Position numbers and translations under genes: made by a program. DNA of 64,000 bases from Candidatus Gastranaerophilales bacterium. Its GTDB lineage: Bacteria > Cyanobacteriota > Vampirovibrionia > Gastranaerophilales > Gastranaerophilaceae. The notes below the pieces were generated by a model. That model was not told the DNA's origin. It searched no databases and worked only from the letters and a program-made list of their open reading frames with translations. This document shows positions 17,760-26,972 of this stretch, piece after piece (positions within the stretch are counted from its first letter, which is position 1; each line of letters begins with the position of its first letter). The DNA lies in assembly GCA_944326915.1 (NCBI GenBank), contig CALVFT010000002.1, positions 186,001-250,000 of the forward strand. Reading direction: 5' to 3'.

Positions 17760-18419
17760 TTAAAGCTGTTCTGGGTTAAGAATTGCAACATTGGTATTAC
17801 CTGCTTGGATAAGCTGAGTAAATTTTTGCAAATCAGCTTTTATTGTAGGGAATGTATCATAATGCATAGGAATTACAGTTTGTACACCAAGCCATTTTGC
17901 AGCAACTGCAGCATGTTCAACATCCATTGTATAATAACCACCAATCGGCAACAATGCAATATTAGGGCTGTATAATTCTTTTATTGTTTTCATTTCTGAA
18001 GTAAGTGCAGTATCACCTGCATGATAAATCCTTACTCCTTCAATATCAAAAATTATTCCTGCAGCCATGCCAGCATATGAACCATCAGGCAAGGAACTTG
18101 TGTGATAAGATGGTACAAAAACTGCTCTACCCCAATCGTAATTTATCCATCCTCCAAAATTTATTCCCTGAGTCTTGCATCCGTGTTTTCCGCAATAAGA
18201 AGCCAACTCTACAATTGCTGTAATAGGAGCTTCTTTCTCTTTAGATATTTCAATAGCTTCTCCCAAATGGTCAGCATGAGCGTGAGTTACGAAAATATCT
18301 ACAATATTAGATTTTTTCCAATCATATTTTGGATTGATAGAAACATAAGGATCAATAAGTATTGATTTTTCTCCAACTTTAATTTCAAAAGCGCTGTGTC
18401 CAATATATTTTAAATCCAT
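17760..18419 (-). CDS. UPF0173 metallo-beta-lactamase-fold hydrolase
   Basis: 219 residues, the usual length for UPF0173 proteins. The MBL metal site is present as THAHADHLG (~54-62) with a distal His in VPSYHTS, HAGDTALT and PMHYDTFP. It begins MDLKYIGHSAFEI, the family opening. These are dinuclear zinc or manganese hydrolases with no settled physiological substrate. AAGGAGAG precedes the ATG. It is divergent from ribD across 63 bases. Confidence 0.85.
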   Translation of the reverse strand: MDLKYIGHSAFEIKVGEKSILIDPYVSINPKYDWKKSNIVDIFVTHAHADHLGEAIEISKEKEAPITAIVELASYCGKHGCKTQGINFGGWINYDWGRAVFVPSYHTSSLPDGSYAGMAAGIIFDIEGVRIYHAGDTALTSEMKTIKELYSPNIALLPIGGYYTMDVEHAAVAAKWLGVQTVIPMHYDTFPTIKADLQKFTQLIQAGNTNVAILNPEQL

Positions 18420-18470
18420 AACATCTCTCCTTATATATTTCTATGGGTTTAAATATAGCAAATTTTTATG

Positions 18471-18476
18471 TAAAAT
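18471..18476 (+). promoter_or_regulatory. -10 element of ribD, leaderless layout
   Basis: TAAAAT preceded by TG, then six bases (ACAACT) to the ATG at 18483. No Shine-Dalgarno is visible. Confidence 0.42.
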
Positions 18477-18482
18477 ACAACT

Positions 18483-19532
18483 ATGCAATATGAAGAACTA
18501 ATGAAAAAATGTATAACACTTGCAAGACAAGCCGAAGGCAATACATCTCCTAATCCGCTTGTTGGATGCGTAATACTTGACAAAAACGGCAAAGAAATCT
18601 CCACCGGCTTTCACAAAAAATACGGAGAAAACCACGCTGAAAGAGATGCTCTTTTAAAATTAAAAAATGGAGAAGAAAAAGACGGGACTTTAATAGTAAA
18701 TCTTGAGCCTTGCTCTCATTTCGGAAAAACTCCGCCATGTGCAGACCTAATTATAGAAAGAGGGCTAAAAAAAGTTGTAATTGGGATGAGAGATGTAAAT
18801 CCAATCGTAGCAGGTAATGGAATAAAAAAACTTCAAGCAGCAGGTATTGAAGTAATAGAAAATATTTTAGAAGATGAGTGCAAAAAACTAAATGAAGTAT
18901 TTATAAAAAACATGCAAGAACACAAAACATTTATTGCAATAAAAACAGCTACAACTCTGGATGGAAAAATTGCAACATCAAACGGATCATCTAAATGGAT
19001 AACTTCTGAACAAGCGAGAAATGAAGTAAAAAACATCCGAAATCGCTATGATGCAATAATGACGACATCTTCTACAATAATCGCTGATAATCCGACAATG
19101 GAACATAGAAAAAAAATTATTCTAGATAGAGAACTTAAAACAGATCTTGATGCAAAAATATACCAATCAGGAGAAATATACCTTTTTTATGCTGAAAATA
19201 AAAGACCTCCTATTCATCAAAACATAAAATTTATTCCAACTCCTATAAAAGATGAAAAATTAAATCTGGATTTTATACTAAAAAAACTTTATGATCTAAA
19301 AATATATAGTGTACTTATCGAAAGTGGTGGTGTATTTAACGGAACTGCACTAGAATTTGCGGACAAAATATATCATTTCATAGCTCCAAAAATAACATCA
19401 GATAATACGTCACGTTCTTGTTTCAATTCAAGACAAATAAATGATATCAACAACAGCTATAATTTTCATATTACCCAAATTAACAGGTTTGGAGAAGATA
19501 TTTTACTAACATACTATCCTATAGCAAAATAA
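18483..19532 (+). CDS. ribD: Bifunctional riboflavin deaminase/reductase RibD
   Basis: Carries out the second and third steps after GTP cyclohydrolase II in riboflavin synthesis. 349 residues: N-terminal deaminase with NPLVGCVI, HAERDAL and the zinc motif PCSHFGKTPPCADLI, then the reductase from ~145 with KTATTLDGKIAT and SKWITSEQAR, ending in a Rossmann-like part with LIESGGVFNG. No other rib genes are adjacent, and no FMN riboswitch is seen in the 63-base gap upstream. The MEMO1-AMMECR1 gene follows after 24 bases but has its own -10 element. Confidence 0.94.
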   Translation: MQYEELMKKCITLARQAEGNTSPNPLVGCVILDKNGKEISTGFHKKYGENHAERDALLKLKNGEEKDGTLIVNLEPCSHFGKTPPCADLIIERGLKKVVIGMRDVNPIVAGNGIKKLQAAGIEVIENILEDECKKLNEVFIKNMQEHKTFIAIKTATTLDGKIATSNGSSKWITSEQARNEVKNIRNRYDAIMTTSSTIIADNPTMEHRKKIILDRELKTDLDAKIYQSGEIYLFYAENKRPPIHQNIKFIPTPIKDEKLNLDFILKKLYDLKIYSVLIESGGVFNGTALEFADKIYHFIAPKITSDNTSRSCFNSRQINDINNSYNFHITQINRFGEDILLTYYPIAK

Positions 19533-19543
19533 TAGAAAACATG

Positions 19544-19549
19544 TATAAT
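19544..19549 (+). promoter_or_regulatory. -10 element of the MEMO1-AMMECR1 gene, leaderless layout
   Basis: TATAAT preceded directly by TG, then seven bases (AAGTAGC) to the ATG at 19557. No Shine-Dalgarno is visible. Confidence 0.48.
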
Positions 19550-19556
19550 AAGTAGC

Positions 19557-20888
19557 ATGAATAAAATAAAACATGCATCTGCAGCAGGAACTTTTTATCC
19601 AAATAATAAGGAAGATATTCTAAAACTAATATCCTCATACAAAGTTCCAAAATCTACATATAATTCAAGAGCTATAATTGTACCTCACGCTGGATATAAA
19701 TATTCAGGCGAACTTGCATTTAAAGGATATAGCTATTTAGATAAAAATATAAAAAACATTTTTATTTTTGCACCTGCTCACTATGAAAGAATATATGGAT
19801 GCGTACTTTCTGACTATGAAGAATGGGAAACTCCTTTAGGCAATATAAAAACAAACACTTTATTTGCAAAAGAGCTTCTAAATTATTGTGAATCACAAAT
19901 AAATAATACCGTTTTTGAAAAAGAACATTCTATAGAAGTCCAACTACCATTTATAAAATATCTTTTCCCTCAGGCAAAAATTATACCTGTACTATATGGG
20001 TGTGAAAATTTCACAAACATATCAGAAACCATATCCCATTTTTATAAAGATAAAAATAACGGATTTATAATTTCCAGTGACTTAAGCCACTTTTATCCTG
20101 AAAGAGAAGCCCTAAAAATAGACAATTACACAGCTAAACTAATAGAAGAAAATTCTACCCAAAATTTTGATATAGAAGAGGCATGTGGAGCTGTTGGGAT
20201 CTGTGGAATTATAAATTTTGCAAAAAATAAAAATTATTCACTAATAAGAATTGATTTAACTAATTCATCTAAAGCTAGTGGAGATTCATCAAGAGTAGTT
20301 GGCTACGGAAGTTGGTTTCTTTATGAAGGAGATACAAACAAATACTTAAAAGAATACTTTTCAGAATTTATAATTGATACTTGTCTAAACAGTATAAGAT
20401 CCGGACTTCAACTTGGAGATTTTACACCACGGGAATATCCTTGCGTATTTAATGAACAAGGTGCGTCCTTTGTAACACTAAAAATAGACAATCACCTAAG
20501 AGGCTGCATAGGCTCAATTATAGCACATCGTCCACTACTTAAAGATATTATGCATAATGCACATGCAGCAGCTTTTTCTGACCCAAGATTTGAAAAATTA
20601 ACTCTTGAAGAATTTGATAAAATTCAAATAACCGTATCACTGCTATCAAAACCACGACACATAGAATTCTGTTCTGAAGATGAACTACTTGATAAACTTG
20701 AGCCATATACAGATGGACTAATAATAAGAGATGGATACTTTCAAGGAGTATTTTTGCCTGATGTTTGGGAACAATTACCTGATAAAAAAGAGTTTTTAAA
20801 GCAATTAAAAATAAAGGCAGGACTTCCGCCCAATTATCTATCCAATAATTTAGAAGCATTCAAATTTCAATCTATAAAAATAGAATAA
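19557..20888 (+). CDS. AmmeMemoRadiSam system protein, MEMO1 (B) fused to AMMECR1 (A)
   Basis: 443 residues in two domains. Residues 1-~265 are MEMO1-like, related to class III extradiol dioxygenases (ASAAGTFYPNNKEDI, IIVPHAGYKYSGELA, FAPAHYERIYG, EKEHSIEVQLPF, SSDLSHFYP). Residues ~275-443 are AMMECR1 (REYPCVFNEQGASFVTL, HLRGCIGS, AFSDPRFEKLTLEE, PDVWEQLPDKKEFL). Members are known to co-occur with a radical SAM protein, which is not in this window. Biochemical function is unknown. The gene ends one base before the convergent dnaX. Confidence 0.9.
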   Translation: MNKIKHASAAGTFYPNNKEDILKLISSYKVPKSTYNSRAIIVPHAGYKYSGELAFKGYSYLDKNIKNIFIFAPAHYERIYGCVLSDYEEWETPLGNIKTNTLFAKELLNYCESQINNTVFEKEHSIEVQLPFIKYLFPQAKIIPVLYGCENFTNISETISHFYKDKNNGFIISSDLSHFYPEREALKIDNYTAKLIEENSTQNFDIEEACGAVGICGIINFAKNKNYSLIRIDLTNSSKASGDSSRVVGYGSWFLYEGDTNKYLKEYFSEFIIDTCLNSIRSGLQLGDFTPREYPCVFNEQGASFVTLKIDNHLRGCIGSIIAHRPLLKDIMHNAHAAAFSDPRFEKLTLEEFDKIQITVSLLSKPRHIEFCSEDELLDKLEPYTDGLIIRDGYFQGVFLPDVWEQLPDKKEFLKQLKIKAGLPPNYLSNNLEAFKFQSIKIE

Positions 20889-20889
20889 A

Positions 20890-22800
20890 TTAGTCGATAA
20901 CTTTACCATCAAACAAATCAATTATCATAGTAACATTATCAGCATGCTGTGGAGCAAGAGGTTTGCTAAAAGAAGATTTTTGTTCTTCTACCACATTATC
21001 AATTTCTTGCCTTACTTCTTCAACATCAACAGGATCTTGTTGTGCAAGCTTTGTAGCTTCTTGTTTTGTCAAAGTTTCAGACTTCGTACTAGCTTCAGAT
21101 TTTTTATCTGAAGCTAAATCAGACTTTGGGAGAGATACACTCTCCTGAACAATTTTATCATCACCAGCCATAGGTAAACGGACAACAATTTTAATATCCT
21201 TTTGACCAAACATATTATCAACAGCTGACTGAAGCATTTGACGTTTATTACCTTCTACAAACTGTTTTAAAAGAACTTCATTTTTCATCGTCAATATAAC
21301 ATTATCGGAAGAAATTAACAAAGGTGTCGCCCATTGCTTCAATAAAGTTCTTGCAGGCACACTGTGTACATTTTCTAATAATTGAGCCCATAAAGAATGT
21401 AAATCCCCACCCTGAACTGATTTAGATTTAGGCATTGGTGAAAAATCTTCCTCTGTCTTTTCTACAGGTCTATGTTCAGTAACCTCTGTTTTCTCTTTGA
21501 TTTGTATTGGTTCTTGAGATTTATTTTCTTTCAATGACTTAACAACATCTGGCACAACATGATTTACAGATTCTGACTTTTTAATAGGAGCGACTGTTTG
21601 TGGAATAGTAGGCCTCATTGCTCTCACAGGTGCAACAGCAACATCTCCACTTTCAAGCTTTGTTAGTCTATTTTGGAGGTCAATCAACTTAGTATTTTCT
21701 GTTAAATTAGCCAAATCAATAATTGATACCTCGAGCCATAAACGAGGATTGTTTGTAAGCTTTAATTCCTTAATATAATCTGCACATTTTTCTATCAAAA
21801 ACACAATTTGATGAGTTTCAAGAGCTTCTGCTTGGGTAGACAGTTGCTTTATCTGAACATCATTTGCCTGCGTGAGTTCTATGGCAATTTCTATTTTGCA
21901 ATTTTTTACAATTAATAGATTTTTTAAATAGTCCATTAAATTTGTCAAAATTTGAACAGGTTCATTACCTGAGTTATAAATATTCTCCAAACATTCAATA
22001 GCATCCTGTGGCTGAGAATTAATTATTTTCTCTGCTAAAGATGAAAGAACATCGAAAGATAAACGTCCTAACAAGTTATTAATATCATCAGTAGAAATAG
22101 CCTCCTCACCATCAAGAACACTAAGTTGATCAAGCAAAGCGATACTATCTCTCATACCACCTGCTGAATTCTTTGCAATAGTGAAAAGAGCATCATCAGT
22201 TATATTAATACCTTCTTTATCAGAAATATATCTCAAATGTTTTACGATATCTTCTGTTGTAATACGTTTGAAATCAAAACGTTGACAACGACTTTTAATA
22301 GTATCTAAAACTTTATGAACTTCTGTCGTAGCGAGTATAAATATTACATTTTTCGGAGGTTCTTCAAGAGTTTTTAACAATGCATTAAAAGCTGTTGAAG
22401 AAAGCATATGTACTTCATCGATTATATATATTTTATAACGGCTATTAACAGGTGCATACATTACTTTTTCTAAGATATTTTGAGCATCTTCAACTTTTCT
22501 GTTACTAGCGGCATCTATCTCAATTACATCCATTGGTGTTGAATTCGTAATATCTACACAATTTTCACAAACTCCACATGGACTGATAGTAGGTCCTTCC
22601 TTACAATTTAATGATTTTGCAAAAATTCTTGCAGTAGAAGTCTTTCCTGTTCCTCTAGGTCCGGTAAAAAGATATGCATGTGATATTTTATTAAGCTCAA
22701 TAGCATTTTTTAAAGCTTTTTTTATATGCTCTTGACCCACTACTTCTTCTAACTTTTGTGGTCTGTATTTTCTATATAATGGTACATATTTTTCGTTCAT
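20890..22800 (-). CDS. dnaX: DNA polymerase III subunit gamma/tau
   Basis: Clamp-loader ATPase. 636 residues. The AAA+ module (1-~230) has GPRGTGKTSTARIF, the zinc-binding cysteines in CKEGPTISPCGVCENC, IDEVHMLSSTAFNALLKTLEEP and the SRC motif (IKSRCQRFDF). A helical collar follows, then a low-complexity linker (~390-480) and a C-terminal domain. Whether gamma is made by frameshifting is not evident. A TATAAT lies nine bases before the ATG. The gene starts head to head with the S66 peptidase. Confidence 0.95.
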   Translation of the reverse strand: MNEKYVPLYRKYRPQKLEEVVGQEHIKKALKNAIELNKISHAYLFTGPRGTGKTSTARIFAKSLNCKEGPTISPCGVCENCVDITNSTPMDVIEIDAASNRKVEDAQNILEKVMYAPVNSRYKIYIIDEVHMLSSTAFNALLKTLEEPPKNVIFILATTEVHKVLDTIKSRCQRFDFKRITTEDIVKHLRYISDKEGINITDDALFTIAKNSAGGMRDSIALLDQLSVLDGEEAISTDDINNLLGRLSFDVLSSLAEKIINSQPQDAIECLENIYNSGNEPVQILTNLMDYLKNLLIVKNCKIEIAIELTQANDVQIKQLSTQAEALETHQIVFLIEKCADYIKELKLTNNPRLWLEVSIIDLANLTENTKLIDLQNRLTKLESGDVAVAPVRAMRPTIPQTVAPIKKSESVNHVVPDVVKSLKENKSQEPIQIKEKTEVTEHRPVEKTEEDFSPMPKSKSVQGGDLHSLWAQLLENVHSVPARTLLKQWATPLLISSDNVILTMKNEVLLKQFVEGNKRQMLQSAVDNMFGQKDIKIVVRLPMAGDDKIVQESVSLPKSDLASDKKSEASTKSETLTKQEATKLAQQDPVDVEEVRQEIDNVVEEQKSSFSKPLAPQHADNVTMIIDLFDGKVID

Positions 22801-22843
22801 GATAAAATCATTATATCAAAATCAATTAAAAAAGGGTATGTAT

Positions 22844-23731
22844 ATGAACATAATTAAACCTGAAAAACTTAAGGTTGGGGATACGATAGGAATAGTAGCG
22901 ACATCCGGAGCTTATAATGATTCTAAAGACAATATTTTGCAGGCTATTAGTTATTTTAAAAATCACGGATATAACATTGTCTTAAGCGAAAATATTTTCG
23001 ATAAAGACAGATATCTTGCAGGAAGTGATGAAAAAAGAGTAGAAGAACTCCATAAAATGTTTATAAATCCGCACATAAAAGCAATCGTATGTCTTAGGGG
23101 CGGATATGGAGCAATCAGGATTATCAATAAAGTAGATTATTCTCTTATCAGGAATAACCCCAAAATTTTTTGCGGCTACTCAGATGTAACAGCTTTAAAT
23201 GCTATGATATTAAAACGAGCAGGACTTATCACATATTCAGGACCTATGGTACTAAGTGATTTTGCAAAAGACACATGCAATGTATATACAACTCAGGAGT
23301 TTTTTAACACACTAACAAGTGATTCTATAGCATACAAAATTGATAAAATTTATAAAAAAGGGAATGCTGAAGGTATATTTTGGGGTGGCAATTTATCTAC
23401 AATTGTTTCATTATGCGGTCAAGACTTTATACCTGAAGAAAAGTTCATTTTCTTCGCTGAAGACCTAAACGAACCCGTATATAAAATTGACAAAATGTTT
23501 CAACAATTGATAAACATTGAACAATTTAGCAAAAATATTCAAGCAATAGTCTTAGGAGATTTTATTGAGCTTGATAATGAAGAATGGTTTGAGGATTTAG
23601 TTGTTGAAATATCAGAAAAACTAAATATCCCAGTTGTCAAAAAGAACGGAATTACTCACAAAAGTAGAAAAATTACAATTCCATATGGAATTCGAACCAA
23701 ATTAGAAAATGACAGACTAATATTTGGTTAA
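22844..23731 (+). CDS. LD-carboxypeptidase family S66 (LdcA/MccF-like)
   Basis: 295 residues. S66 serine peptidases cleave L,D bonds of murein peptides during recycling, or act on microcin-like conjugates. Seen: LKVGDTIGIVATSGAY at the start, RGGYGAIRI, the nucleophile motif GYSDVTALNAM, WGGNLST, and a C-terminal ITIPYGIRTKL with family-typical YG. I chose the ATG at 22844 because AAGGG lies seven bases upstream; the open frame extends to 22799 inside the dnaX start. There is no signal peptide, consistent with a cytoplasmic recycling enzyme. Confidence 0.86.
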   Translation: MNIIKPEKLKVGDTIGIVATSGAYNDSKDNILQAISYFKNHGYNIVLSENIFDKDRYLAGSDEKRVEELHKMFINPHIKAIVCLRGGYGAIRIINKVDYSLIRNNPKIFCGYSDVTALNAMILKRAGLITYSGPMVLSDFAKDTCNVYTTQEFFNTLTSDSIAYKIDKIYKKGNAEGIFWGGNLSTIVSLCGQDFIPEEKFIFFAEDLNEPVYKIDKMFQQLINIEQFSKNIQAIVLGDFIELDNEEWFEDLVVEISEKLNIPVVKKNGITHKSRKITIPYGIRTKLENDRLIFG

Positions 23732-23823
23732 GTGAATTATTAAATTATAATTAATAAAAACTTGTAAGTGATGTTTTTAGGTTAAAATAATAATCGAAGT
23801 AGTAGATAGAAAAGGATAAGAAT

Positions 23824-24675
23824 ATGTGGGATTATTCAGAAAAAGTAATTGACCACTACAGAAACCCAAGAAATGTCGGGAAAATTGATAATGCAGATGC
23901 TATTGGTCAAGCCGGCTCTCTTGCTTGTGGTGACTCATTAAAAATATATTTAAAAATAGAAAATAACATTGTAACAGACGCAAAATTCCAAACCTTTGGA
24001 TGTGGTTCAGCTGTTGCAAGTTCAAGTATTCTAACAGAAATGATCATCGGAAAAACTGTAGATGAAGTAAGAAAGATTACAAACAAAGATATAGCAGACC
24101 AACTAGGAGGGTTACCTCCGGAAAAAATGCACTGCTCTGTTATGGGATACGAAGCATTAGAAGATGCTTTAAAAAACTACGGAGAAATGCAAGATTATTT
24201 AGATCTAGATGACCTAAGAGAACCTGAAAAGGCTGAAAAAATAGTATGTAACTGCTTTGGAGTTACAGAAAATATGATTTGGGATGCTATAAAACAAAAC
24301 GGGCTAAAAACTGTTGAAGAAATAACAAACTATACCAAAGCAGGTGGAGCTTGCGGTAAATGTAGAAATATAATTCAAGATATAATAGATACTTATTACC
24401 ACAAAGAGAAAAAAGAAGAAGAAAAAGTATCTACATTAAGCCCTGCACAAAAAATACTTAAAATAAACAGTATTATAGAAAATCAAATATCTCCAGAATT
24501 ACGTAAAGATGGTGGAGACATTACACTAATAGATATCGATGGTAACAAAGTTATAGTTAAACTTAGAGGCAAATGTTCTGGTTGTAAAAACTCTCACCTT
24601 ACACTAAAAGCATTTGTAGAGACAACTCTAAAAGAAGCAGTAGATCCTCATATTGAAGTAATAGAGGTAGAATAA
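23824..24675 (+). CDS. nifU: Fe-S cluster scaffold NifU, three-domain form
   Basis: Assembles Fe-S clusters with NifS. 283 residues in the full NifU order: IscU-like domain (SLACGDSLKIYL, FGCGSAVASSS, MHCSVMG), a central BFD-type [2Fe-2S] domain (CNCFGVTEN ... AGGACGKC), and the NifU C-terminal domain (RKDGGDITLIDIDGN, GKCSGCKNS). AAAGGATAAG precedes the ATG. The stop overlaps the nifS ATG by one base. No nitrogenase genes are present; in anaerobes NifU/NifS commonly serve general Fe-S assembly, here plausibly including HydG and the dehydratase-like proteins. Confidence 0.95.
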   Translation: MWDYSEKVIDHYRNPRNVGKIDNADAIGQAGSLACGDSLKIYLKIENNIVTDAKFQTFGCGSAVASSSILTEMIIGKTVDEVRKITNKDIADQLGGLPPEKMHCSVMGYEALEDALKNYGEMQDYLDLDDLREPEKAEKIVCNCFGVTENMIWDAIKQNGLKTVEEITNYTKAGGACGKCRNIIQDIIDTYYHKEKKEEEKVSTLSPAQKILKINSIIENQISPELRKDGGDITLIDIDGNKVIVKLRGKCSGCKNSHLTLKAFVETTLKEAVDPHIEVIEVE

Positions 24676-25874
24676 TGGAAAAAAAATTAATTTATTTAGA
24701 TAACAATGCAACTACAAAAGTTGATGACAAAGTACTTGAGGCAATGCTACCTTATTTTTCAAATGAATATGCAAATCCTTCAAGCATATATTCTTTTGCA
24801 AAGAACTCAAATCACGCAGTAAAAGAAGCTAGAGGAAAAATCAAAGACTTCCTCAATGCTGCAAATGAAAAAGAAATCATTTTTACATCTTGTGGTTCAG
24901 AGAGTGCCAATACTGCAATAAGAGGCGTTTTGAACATGAACAAAAACAAGCGCCACATTATAACTACAAAGGTAGAACACCCTTGTGTACTTAACCTTTA
25001 TCAGACACTGGAAAAGGAAGGCTACTCTGTAGATTATATCGGGGTAAATGCAAATGGTGAACTTGATTTGGCACAACTTGAAGAAGCAATAAATTATGAT
25101 ACAGCGCTTGTTTCTGTAATGTATGCAAATAATGAAACAGGTGTAATATTCCCTATTGAAAAAATTTCAGAAATTGTTAAATCAAAAAATAAAGAGACTA
25201 AACTATTTGTAGATGCAGTACAAGTTACAGGTAAAATTCCTATTGACGTACAAGCCGCAAATATAGATTTACTTGGCATTTCCGGTCATAAATTCCACGC
25301 ACCAAAAGGAGTTGGAGCTCTATATGTCAACTCTAAGACAATGATTACACCTCTTATTATCGGAGGACACCAAGAACGTGGTAAAAGAGCTGGTACAGAA
25401 AATGTTCCATATATTGTCGGAATGGGTAAGGCAGCAGAAATTGCTACAGATTTCTTAAAATATGAAGCTACAGAAGTAAAACGTCTAAGAGATAAATTGG
25501 AAGCAAGTATTTTGAAAAATGTATTTAATGCAAGATTAAATACAGGTATTGCAAACAGAGTTCCAAATACAACAAACATCGGATTTGAATACATTGAAGG
25601 TGAATTGATTCTTCTACACTTGAGTGATTTAGGAATCTGTGCAAGTTCAGGCAGTGCCTGCACGTCAGGTTCACTTGAGCCAAGCCATGTTCTTAGAGCA
25701 ATGAATGTACCTTTCACTGCTATCCATGGAAGTATTAGACTATCTCTTAGCAAATACACAACAGAAGATGAAGTCGATTATGTAGCATCAGTATTCCCTG
25801 GTATTATTGAGAAATTATGTAATATCTCACCTTATCAAGATGAATTGGATGCTCTTAGGAAATTAAAAGCATAA
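24675..25874 (+). CDS. nifS: Cysteine desulfurase NifS
   Basis: PLP enzyme supplying sulfur from cysteine to NifU. 399 residues, starting LIYLDNNATTKVD. The PLP lysine is in ISGHKFHAPKGVGAL and the active-site cysteine loop is SSGSACTSGSLEPSHVL, the group I (NifS/IscS) signature. The gene is translationally coupled to nifU through TAATG and followed by a terminator. MnmA at 62267 is a likely sulfur client. Confidence 0.95.
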   Translation: MEKKLIYLDNNATTKVDDKVLEAMLPYFSNEYANPSSIYSFAKNSNHAVKEARGKIKDFLNAANEKEIIFTSCGSESANTAIRGVLNMNKNKRHIITTKVEHPCVLNLYQTLEKEGYSVDYIGVNANGELDLAQLEEAINYDTALVSVMYANNETGVIFPIEKISEIVKSKNKETKLFVDAVQVTGKIPIDVQAANIDLLGISGHKFHAPKGVGALYVNSKTMITPLIIGGHQERGKRAGTENVPYIVGMGKAAEIATDFLKYEATEVKRLRDKLEASILKNVFNARLNTGIANRVPNTTNIGFEYIEGELILLHLSDLGICASSGSACTSGSLEPSHVLRAMNVPFTAIHGSIRLSLSKYTTEDEVDYVASVFPGIIEKLCNISPYQDELDALRKLKA

Positions 25875-25912
25875 TTAAGACTTTCGTCTTATAAAATAAA
25901 AATATTAACACT

Positions 25913-25950
25913 AAAGACCTAAGATTTTATATGAATTTTAGGTCTTTTTT
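25913..25950 (+). terminator. nifUS terminator
   Basis: Stem AAAGACCTAA (25913-25922) with TTAGGTCTTT (25938-25947), then T residues to 25950. A smaller hairpin (AAGAC, loop, GTCTT) lies at 25878-25891. Confidence 0.8.
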
Positions 25951-26015
25951 AAATAACAACTTCGTAGAATAGAATTTCACATCATGCAACTTTATCCTAT
26001 ACCTAAGGAGTTGTT

Positions 26016-26972
26016 ATGAGAAAACTTATTTTACTATTATCATTTGTTATAGTCTTTAACATAGGTATAAACCCAACATATGCCTCTACTGAATATAGTG
26101 CAGCTCTAGCAAAGATAGAAAATGCATTATACGGTTTCCAATATAATAACGAGGATGATACTACAAGATTCAATCGAATCGAAAAAACAGTTTACGGACA
26201 AAATACAAATAAATCAAATGCTCAAAAAATGGCAAACTTGAAACAAGATCTTGCCGCACATCTTTATGGTCAAGAAATTGAACCCAAAGAAGATACTTTT
26301 GCGGAAGAATCTGACAGTATAAAAGAGGATACTATTGCTCAATCAACAGGCCCTGGAGTTAATTATCCATCAATAAATGAACTAGAAAGACAAGTATTTA
26401 AGAAAGAATTTAAAACAACCGATCTTAATACAAGGCTCGCAAATTTAGAACAAAAAACCTTTGGTAAAACATTTAAAAATGACGATTTTAGTACTAGGGT
26501 AGATAGATTAAGAGGAGAATTAAAACCTCAAAGTCTAATTGATAACGCAATTGCACAAAGTTCTAATGATTTTTATGATGATGAACCTATTGAACTTGAT
26601 AGAAACTATAGTCTTGATCAATATGAATCTCCAAATCAATTTGATTACGATGAATATAATGCACAACATGCACCACAATATCTAAATAATAAACCTAAAA
26701 AACCAGTAAATATAGCATCTGTTGAAAAATCAATATTTAATCAGGCATACCCTAATGATGACATGTCAAACAGATTATCAAGACTAGAATCTACAATGTT
26801 TGGAACAACGTTTAAAAATGATTCTCCAGAAACAAGAATGAACAGAATTTCAAGTGCATACAAAGCAGCAAAATCTGCAAGCAAATATGATTCAAATAAA
26901 TTCTCTCAAAATGCAATGACCGCTGTTCAAATTGGTACACTTATTCTAATGGTATTAGCTTGTATTTTATAA
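26016..26972 (+). CDS. Exported protein with internal repeats, function unknown
   Basis: 318 residues with a signal peptide (cleavage expected after ~residue 23, TYA|STEY). Three related units of ~45 residues follow the pattern [IL]E..[VI][FY]...[FY]..ND...R[LF].RIE....G: around 30-65 (KIENALYGF ... RIEKTVYGQ), 125-160 (ELERQVFKK ... NLEQKTFGK) and 228-275 (SVEKSIFNQ ... RLESTMFGT). The last ~18 residues are hydrophobic (AVQIGTLILMVLACIL) and may anchor the C-terminus. AAGGAG precedes the ATG. I do not recognise the family. Confidence 0.7.
   Translation: MRKLILLLSFVIVFNIGINPTYASTEYSAALAKIENALYGFQYNNEDDTTRFNRIEKTVYGQNTNKSNAQKMANLKQDLAAHLYGQEIEPKEDTFAEESDSIKEDTIAQSTGPGVNYPSINELERQVFKKEFKTTDLNTRLANLEQKTFGKTFKNDDFSTRVDRLRGELKPQSLIDNAIAQSSNDFYDDEPIELDRNYSLDQYESPNQFDYDEYNAQHAPQYLNNKPKKPVNIASVEKSIFNQAYPNDDMSNRLSRLESTMFGTTFKNDSPETRMNRISSAYKAAKSASKYDSNKFSQNAMTAVQIGTLILMVLACIL

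Noticed and set aside
23732-23823. Regulatory site (IscR-like) upstream of nifU
   Set aside because: I could not identify a convincing palindrome or known motif; only AT-rich sequence and the ribosome site are visible.
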